Under the pieces are notes generated by a model. That model did not search any database, was not told the origin of the DNA, and saw nothing but the letters and a program-made list of their open reading frames with translations. DNA of 64,000 bases from Notamacropus eugenii. Its lineage: Eukaryota > Chordata > Mammalia > Diprotodontia > Macropodidae. Within the stretch, counting starts at the first letter, position 1, and every line of letters starts with the position of its first letter. The position numbers were made by a program, and so were the translations under genes. Positions 57,086 to 64,000 of this stretch are shown here, piece by piece. Where the stretch lies: NCBI RefSeq assembly GCF_028372415.1, contig NC_092872.1, positions 258,813,008 through 258,877,007 of the forward strand, written 5' to 3'.

Positions 57086-58849
57086 GTAATTCTTAAGTAC
57101 CAGAAAAATTAAATCTGCAAAACCTGTAACCTTTTTTTTCTTCATCCCAGTGAATTCACCTTCCTACCCTAGCACTCAACAGATCTGTTACTCTAGAGAA
57201 AGAGTGATAAAAGGTCTAAGTGCAGTTTTCACAATGTTTTAATCTTATTAGTTTCCTTAAAACACATTTTCCAGAGTGGTGCCCCAAATCTTACCAAAAC
57301 ATTTCTGCATTATTAAAAATGTTCAAACCACATTTAGAAATTCCACCACAGATTCAGTCTGAATTATTTTTAAATGCCAATTATCCCTGCAGACTAGGGA
57401 ACAAAGATTCCCTCTTTTCTTTATCTCTTGTCTGTCTTCTAATTTGGCCAGAGTTTGGAAAGGCAGAGAGACAGACTTTCTAGAGAAAAAAATGTTAATT
57501 CTTTCTCCTTTGGCCAACCAGCCTTAAGAAGAAGCTCATTTACAGTAGGTAACAAGATGGACACAAGAACACTTAAACATTGTGCATAAGTACCACTCCC
57601 TTTTTAGGCCAGATGTGGAACTTTTTATGTCTTAGACTAATTTGGTTAAGGACCAGGTTATTACCATTCACCTTCATCTTTTCAGGCTCAGTTTCTAGTT
57701 ACCTCCTTCTGACTGAGAAGTGTCTCTGTTTCCAGACTTAATGGAGGGCTTCCCCAACCCCTTTAAGAATGGGAAGTGTCATTCTCCCTTTTTGCCAGTT
57801 ATAGCTTAGAACCACAGAACTTAACTTCCCTTCCTGCCAATGGCAGTGAGTGGCCTGGGACTTATTTTATGATTTCTCTAAATGGGTACCACTAACACAT
57901 ATCTCTTAGTCACTCCTTGACCTGAGCCAGGAATTTCCCTTGGATGAAAAAAATGTCTGCAAGGGGCTTGTTCCTTAGGGGGATTTCCCAGGTTTTCTAT
58001 TTGCCACTTATTGCCAAACAGTCACAAACAGGACATCAGGACAGATAAACAAAGGTGCATTTCCCCTAGCAATGCAGGGGCTTTTACCTTGACTTGGAAG
58101 AGTTGTTAGGAAGAGGGAAGTCTGGCTTCTGGGATGGTCCTCTGTGGGGAAGTCCTTCAGTGAAAAAGAGTGCTCTGGGAGACTGTCCCAGAGGCTGGCA
58201 TCCCTTCTTCAGCTTCCTGGCTGGCTCGCCAACTCTTGATGTACATTAAGATAACCAAGGCAATGAAGTTTCCAGCACATTGGTAAGGCTAGCAGTTTTG
58301 AATAAAAGGGATCTTTTGCTCCTCCCCGAGCTCTGAATGAAGACTGGAGGATCATTTTTGACAGATAAAAGGAGGAGTGTCCAAACAGTAAAAAGCAGCA
58401 TTGTAGATGGGGAGAACTGTGACTGCATGGAAGTTAGGAATGTGGGGTTAGCAACTCCTCCTTCCATCTGGTTTCTGGGAAATCTTCATTGATTTAGCCT
58501 ACCTGCAAGAATAACTAATAATATATAGGTAACAGATTTACTCTAATTAATTGGCCAAGCTCAACTAGTGGTGTAAAGATTTGTTTCTTTTAACTAAAGT
58601 GATCTATAGGAAAACTCAACTTTAAACCTAACCAAGTGAGGAAGACTGAACTTCTGAACTTAAAAGGCAGAAAAGCCTGACTTAGGCAGTTTTACATAGA
58701 GGAGAATCAGTTAAAGAATAGGACAAAATTGATTTGATTTTCTTACAGTAGAACTTGAAGGAATTCACGGAAGCCAAGAGGCTTATCTGGAGAGAGAAAG
58801 TGGGGGAGGGGATGGAGATGAATATTCTGGGCATGGAAGGCTGAAGGTG

Positions 58850-59560
58850 CAGGGTCTTGTGCAAGGAAGCCAGCGTCAGGTGGGGGCAGGGGACTTTTAT
58901 GAAGGGCTTTGAATGCCAAGCAGAACGTTTCATAATTGATCCTGGAGGTGATAGGGAGTTTATTAGGTGGCAGGGTGACCTGGTCACCCCTGAAATATAG
59001 GAAGATCACGTTATCAGCTGAGCAGAGTACGTAATGCTCTGGGAAGAGACATGTGGCTGTTGAAACAGTACAGGTATGAAGTGATGAGGGCCTGGGGGGT
59101 GGGGGTGGCCATGGCCATGGCCATGGCTATGTCAGAAGAGGGAAGGAGGCACATGCTATAGATAAAATGGATCAGCCTTGACAACAGATTGGATATGGGG
59201 CAGGATGACAGGCGTCTTGGATGGCACCTAGGTCTCAAGCCTGGATTTGTGGGAAGATGGCAGTACCCTTGACAATAATCGGAAAGCCAAGAAGACGGGA
59301 GGGTTTGGGAGAAAGAATAAATTTAGTTTTGGACTTGCTGAGTTTATTTAAAGGACATCAGTTGAAGATGGCCAGTAGGCACCTGTTGTGGATGGCCTTC
59401 TTGAGGATGTTGTCACACAAGGGAGGAGAGATGGGACAGTAGCGAGCTGGGATGGATGGGTCAAGTGACAGTTTCTAGAGGTAGGGGAGATGTGGGTGTG
59501 TTTGTAGGCAGTAGACAAGGAGGGGCTGAAGATTGGATGCAGTGAGGTCACGTGCACAAG
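58850..59560 (+). repeat. Old interspersed repeat, family not assigned
   Basis: Phrases such as GAAGGGCTTTGAATGCCAAG, GATCCTGGAGGTGATAGGGA and AACAGATTGGATATGGGG belong to a mammalian repeat I know only as recurring sequence; I cannot name it safely. It contains a small GGCCAT repeat at 59108-59128. Confidence 0.5.
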
Positions 59561-59804
59561 TAGAGAGATCTGCCTTGGAAGGTGAGATGAGGGTCTTCAA
59601 GGGCATAGGAGACATGGGACTGGAGGAAGGAGGAGGGGAAGGTCTTAGCAAATGGCCACATTTTTTTCGGTGAAATATGACTAGAGGTTCTCACCTGAGG
59701 ATGGGAGGAGGGTGAGAGGAGGGTGAGGTCTGGAAACCCTGCTGGGGTGAGTGGGAAAGTCATTCTGTTAGGAAAAGGATTGCCTTGCCTGCAGTGAGCA
59801 CCTA

Positions 59805-60005
59805 GCTGTGATACATGGTTTTGTGATTTGTAGTGGATTTAATCCTAGGTCCTCTGGAATCATCAAGTATGAACTTTTTTTTAATAATACATCCTAGAAT
59901 TTTGTCCAGACACAAGGTTAGGCTCATTGGTCCATAGTCTGAAGAGTTTCCTCTTTTGCCGGACTTCTGCTTGTGTCCCATTCTTTCGCCCCCTCTCATG
60001 TTCTC
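59805..60005 (-). mobile_element. CR1-like LINE reverse-transcriptase fragment
   Basis: The minus-strand frame reads KSGKRGNSSDYGPMSLT then LDKILGCIIKK. This resembles the CR1/L2-type block KKGKR-NYRPVSLTSV-GKILERIIK at the start of the RT domain. It is a short fossil in PPA1 intron 2. Confidence 0.45.
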
Positions 60006-61194
60006 TGGCTCTTTCAGAGATTCTCAATAATCACATCCCCATATTCTTTCACTGCTCCCAACTTCAAACTTCTCCAGTGTAGCTGGTTAACACGCCCTCC
60101 TGCACTGTGGGCTGTGGTCTTAGCCTCTCCATTTTTTAATCTCAGTCTCACCTCCAGTTGCTTCAAAAAGCCCTTCTTTCTTGTCTTTACCGTTTCTAGA
60201 CAGTCTTGGGTCATCCTGGGGTTTCACCCTGCTAACACTGTTTTTGTAGGGCCCCCAGCTCCTGTCTTCACCCTCAGTTAGCATCTCCAGATCTTTTTTG
60301 GCTCTGTTGGGATCTTTTCCAAAATCCACAGCAGAGGATGCACTTCCAGTGCATCTTTGTGGCCTCTTTCTCATAAGCTTTTGTTTCCTTTTTTATTAGT
60401 CTAGATCTGATCCAGAATGACAAGTTGATTCATGGACTTTTTGAAGAATGAAATTGTCCTTGAGATAAGCCAGTGATTTTGTCAATTGTTTTGCTTTCTT
60501 CAGAGTGAGGCTGGATATTTGTAGAAGTTTAGATTTGTGAGCCCTTTGCTAAAAAATTCCATCCTTCTTCCCTGCCCTGTATACATAGTTAATGGAAAAC
60601 TTCTGTTGTAGAAGAGCCTTGATGGGCATCTGCATGGGACCCCAGAGGCTATCTCCTCTCTTTTTGTATACAGTGCAGGCGAGGTGATCTACTGCACAAT
60701 GCTCTAAGCATCTCCTTTGTCCTTGGAAGGAAATTCCAAGCTGATATGATCTCAGGTCTCCTGGCCCAGTTTTTGATTGTGGGCTGAGAAATCCACTCAG
60801 TCTGAATGAGTGAAATCCTTGCCTGGAAGAGTTTATGGCAGATAAGCTCCTAGGGCCTTTTTGGTTTTATCCTTCACATTCTGTGGCCTGCCTTTGTAAT
60901 CTGTCCCAAAGATCTGTTAAAGAGCTTAGAGAAGGCAGCATTTCCAGGGAGAGGCCATCCTCCTCAAGATGCTCATGCTGTTGTATATGCAGAATGCAAA
61001 TGGTGCTGATGGACTAGTTCTTAAGAGATGTGGAGGTCTCGTTAAACTAATGAGGGGTCCTTTACACAATTTATTTAAGAAGTTCTTTTTTTATTTTCAT
61101 ATTAATGAAATTAATACCTTTCTGTGGTATATTGGGATTTTCAGATTTTCTGTACATTATTTCATTTGATAATCCCAACAGCCCTGTAATGCAA

Positions 61195-61350
61195 GTATTT
61201 TATAGTATACATAGAGATGTAAGGGATTTCAGAGGACATCTAGTCTAAACTTCTCTTTTTACAAAAGAGGAAACTGAGGCCCAGGGAATTTAAGTGACTT
61301 GCCCAGTTTCTTCCAGGTGGTGGACTCAGACCTCAGGTTTTCTGACTCCA
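61195..61350 (-). mobile_element. MIR-type SINE, antisense
   Basis: AGAGGAAACTGAGGCCCAGG, AGTGACTTGCCCAGTTTCTT, CTCAGGTTTTCTGACTCCAA. Confidence 0.6.
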
Positions 61351-61985
61351 AGTATCGCCATATTTACATATGAGGTTAAGTGAACACCTGATCACATAGA
61401 TAGGAAATAAGTAGGGGAAACAGAATTCAAGCCCAGGGCATTTCTTATTCATGGGTTGTTTCCATGCACCCTTGACTGGCCTCTTGAAGCCTCTTCAGAT
61501 GTAGCTGACAAATAAACTCTATTAAACTAGAAGCTAATAGATGTACACTGTATGCCTCCAGACACCACGGTGCATCTGTACTCTTAACCTGCAAAGGAAA
61601 CATCTAACTCTGAAAGTGAAAAGTGATAATAGAGATTTAGAGTAGGTGGGGACTCCTTTGAGACATCTTTTTGAGTCTTGTAGTATCACAGAAGGAGAAA
61701 CAGAAGTCTCCTGCCCAGATGCAAATCTGTGGCCTGTAAACCCATTGATCAAGCACACATTTATTAGGGGGGTTGCTAAGTCTGGACCCTGTGCTGCGTG
61801 CAGACTCAGGGGTGTGAAGGTTCATTATGTTTCCATGATGAGATAGCAAAGTAAAGGGCTAAGGCACAAGAGGAACTGTGATACCCAGTATCATATGAAT
61901 CTGTTAGACAATTGTAAAAGAAAATAGTGTGGGAGGTCGGGTTGGTGGGGGGAGAAAACTGAGGGAATTAGGGGTCCAGGGAATA

Positions 61986-62040
61986 CATGGATGGATGGAT
62001 GGATGGATGGATGGATGGATGGATGGATAGGTGGATGGAT
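61986..62040. repeat. (ATGG)n microsatellite in PPA1 intron 2
   Basis: About 12 tandem ATGG units. Confidence 0.95.
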
Positions 62041-63739
62041 AAATGGACTCTGCTAAGTACTTTACAAATATTATCTCATTTAAATGAATGAAAAGGAATT
62101 TGGTAAGCCCTTTCTCCATGCCAGGCGTTGTTCTGAGAACCTTACTATAGGGAGGAGGGAGACAGGTCACCCTGAGCTTGATAGAAGGTTTGCTTCAGTA
62201 TAAATGACCCATTAGAAGGTGGGCTGATTTAGAAACTGAGAGAAGGTGATGTGATTGGGGAGATGCTGCATTAATTATTTGGTTACCAAGGTAACCATAA
62301 ACCTCATTGGAAGCAGAGTCATGGAGGGCACAAGAGAGACTCATCAGCAGGAGCGGCTCCCTCCCCACCCCAAAAAAATGATAATTTTGTTCATTACTGA
62401 CCCTCATTGCTTAAGTCAGTTTGGCACCTTGGAAATTTCTCAAGAAAATGGAAAACCATGATCAGGGTGTCTTCTTTGCCGGCCTGAAATAATCACCTCT
62501 AACAATATTAATGTTTCTCTTTGAAATTTTGAATGGTAAAGTAGAGAAGGGGTTAGTAGTCAGAGACTAAACCCAGGCTAGAACTAAGCAGTAGCTGAAA
62601 GTCGTTGCAATCAGAGAGGGAAGGCACAAATCACCTTTGCAATTTTGCTTCAGATGAGAGTTTTTCCTAATGTTAACATGTAAGTCTAGGTAACTAGTGC
62701 TGGATCGCTATTGCAGTTTTCAGTAGTTAATTTTTATAGAAGAAACGCTGGCTAGGTTGTAAGAAGAGGGTTCTCAGACATCAGTTACTTCCTGAGTAGG
62801 TCTACCATCCACCTGGTGGCATTTAGTCATGGTCCTGACCTGGGCCCTAGAAGAACCCCACCATGGTCTGGCTCACTTACCTTGTACAGTCAGCCCTATT
62901 TCAGCATGACAGCAAACATTCTTCATGCTCCCAGCAAAGCAGCCGGGGCCTCCTTGCTCAATGGCCCTGATCATCCAACAGACCCACGTAGTCTCTAGCT
63001 GGCTTCTTTTGCTGTATTTCTTGAACACTGCCCGCCCCAGTATCACCCTCACTCTTTCCAGTGGCACTCTCATTCATGTGTGTGCATGCAACCACACACA
63101 CACCTGCCTCTTCTCTTTTTGCTGACTTTGGTGACCCTTACAAAACACATTGCTCTCGTGCTGTTGCACTAAATTTCTGACATCTACCTAATTTGTCATG
63201 TTCTGTGAACGGCTCTCAAACCGTTGTTTTGGTTTTTGAAGATGTCATCTTCCCTGAAAATAGTTTCTTCTGCCGGTTAGCTCAAGTAGGGGTTTTTCAA
63301 GTACCATGATTTATTTTATCCTAGGCTTTCTAATAAGCTAATTCTCCAGGCCTCTAATTAATTAGCTCTCTTTAAATCCTTCCCAGTTTGGTCTATGTTC
63401 ATTTTTTCAAAAAATTGAATGACTGCATAATAGATTTCTTTGATTGTTTTCTCCTTTCCTGACTGAATGCAGGGTTTGATTGCAGTTGTGATCATTATTC
63501 CACAGTGGTTCTATCACACACTCTAGACTTCTCTTTCATGGAGTAATGCTCCCATCTTGTGGACCTTGGGAATATTGTTCCCACAGTGGGTTAAAGACAC
63601 AGTATGGTCTCTTAAACAGGTTATTTCACTGGAAATTGATGGTTAACTGGTTGAAATTAAGCTAATCTCTGACCATGGCTAAGGTTTCCCACCCCTCTAA
63701 AAAGGTTTCAAGTGACATTTATAGGCAAGGCTTCTTTTA

Positions 63740-63875
63740 AGTTTGGTGTCTGTGCCCTGGCAGTCTGATGATGCCTAAGGACCACCTCTCAGAATCATGT
63801 GTTTAAATGTATCACGCATAGGAGTAAAGGAAACCAATTATGTTGAAATATAATAGAAAAAATATTTAGAAAGCA
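63740..63875 (+). mobile_element. hAT-like element, copy 4
   Basis: TTTGGTGTCTGTGCCCTGGC, GTCTGATGATGCCTAAGGAC and GGAAACCAATTATGTTGAAA follow in the order expected for this family. Confidence 0.5.
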
Positions 63876-64000
63876 AATTCAAGAAAGCGAAGTTAAAAAC
63901 TTCCATTTTAAAGAATACCAGTGATTTTTTATCTAGTCAGTCATTTAACCTTCTTACTTTGTGTTAGATTCTGTACTAAGCAGGATACAACTTGAAAACA

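Larger units (their letters stand above)
55500..64000. other. PPA1 intron 2, non-coding
   Basis: I looked for the next PPA1 exon (DVFHMVVEVPRW) and did not see it. The stretches 57100-58740, 60400-61190 and 62180-63740 hold no repeat family or gene I can name. Confidence 0.55.

Noticed and set aside
1-64000. Intact or recognisable retrovirus-like element
   Set aside because: I saw no paired LTRs or gag, pol or env frames; the RT frames present belong to non-LTR LINEs.

Overview
The window is mammalian nuclear DNA, most likely from a marsupial. It has spliced genes with long introns and very dense interspersed repeats. These include L1 3' ends of the marsupial type, many MIR/MAR1-like SINEs, SINEs with a BovB/RTE-like tail, and L2 and L3/CR1 remnants. 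The species cannot be fixed from the sequence alone.

Two host genes can be supported, both on the + strand. NPFFR1 (neuropeptide FF receptor 1, a class A GPCR) is complete in four coding exons. A micro-exon carries only 7 coding bases (17217-17223). The others are 22815-23126, 27734-27833 and 29405-30296. Together they give 1311 bp, or 436 residues, ending in the conserved tail AWDI. PPA1 (cytosolic inorganic pyrophosphatase) starts inside a CpG island. Its first two coding exons (45701-45764 and 50537-50595) give residues 1-41; later exons were not found and should lie past 64000. The order NPFFR1 then PPA1 on one strand matches what I recall of the human 10q22 locus.

Layout: 1-16200 is intergenic, repeat-rich sequence. 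It holds a 5'-truncated RTE-like LINE (about 9860-11500) with a 412-codon open frame, long simple repeats at 11.5, 12.2-12.7 and 13.1-13.5 kb, and an antisense L1 split by a SINE at 14.6-15.6 kb. 16200-30300 is NPFFR1 with its GC-richer 5' flank; intron 3 carries a roughly 780-bp GGGGAT minisatellite. 30300-45300 is intergenic and contains a 2.76-kb L1-derived element on the minus strand. That element has an intact ORF1, no ORF2, a 5' end and 15-bp target-site duplications, so it is a half-L1 (HAL1) type. 45300-64000 is the PPA1 promoter, exons 1-2 and introns, with a 7SL RNA retropseudogene in intron 1 and L1, L2, CR1 and hAT fragments in intron 2.

I see no prokaryotic-type system, CRISPR, operon or intact viral element. 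The most notable items are the HAL1-type insertion, the LINE and SINEs that share a 3' tail, the minisatellite with a near-perfect 277-bp internal duplication, the 7-base coding exon of NPFFR1, and the 7SL pseudogene. All coordinates of repeats are by eye and approximate unless a target duplication fixes them.
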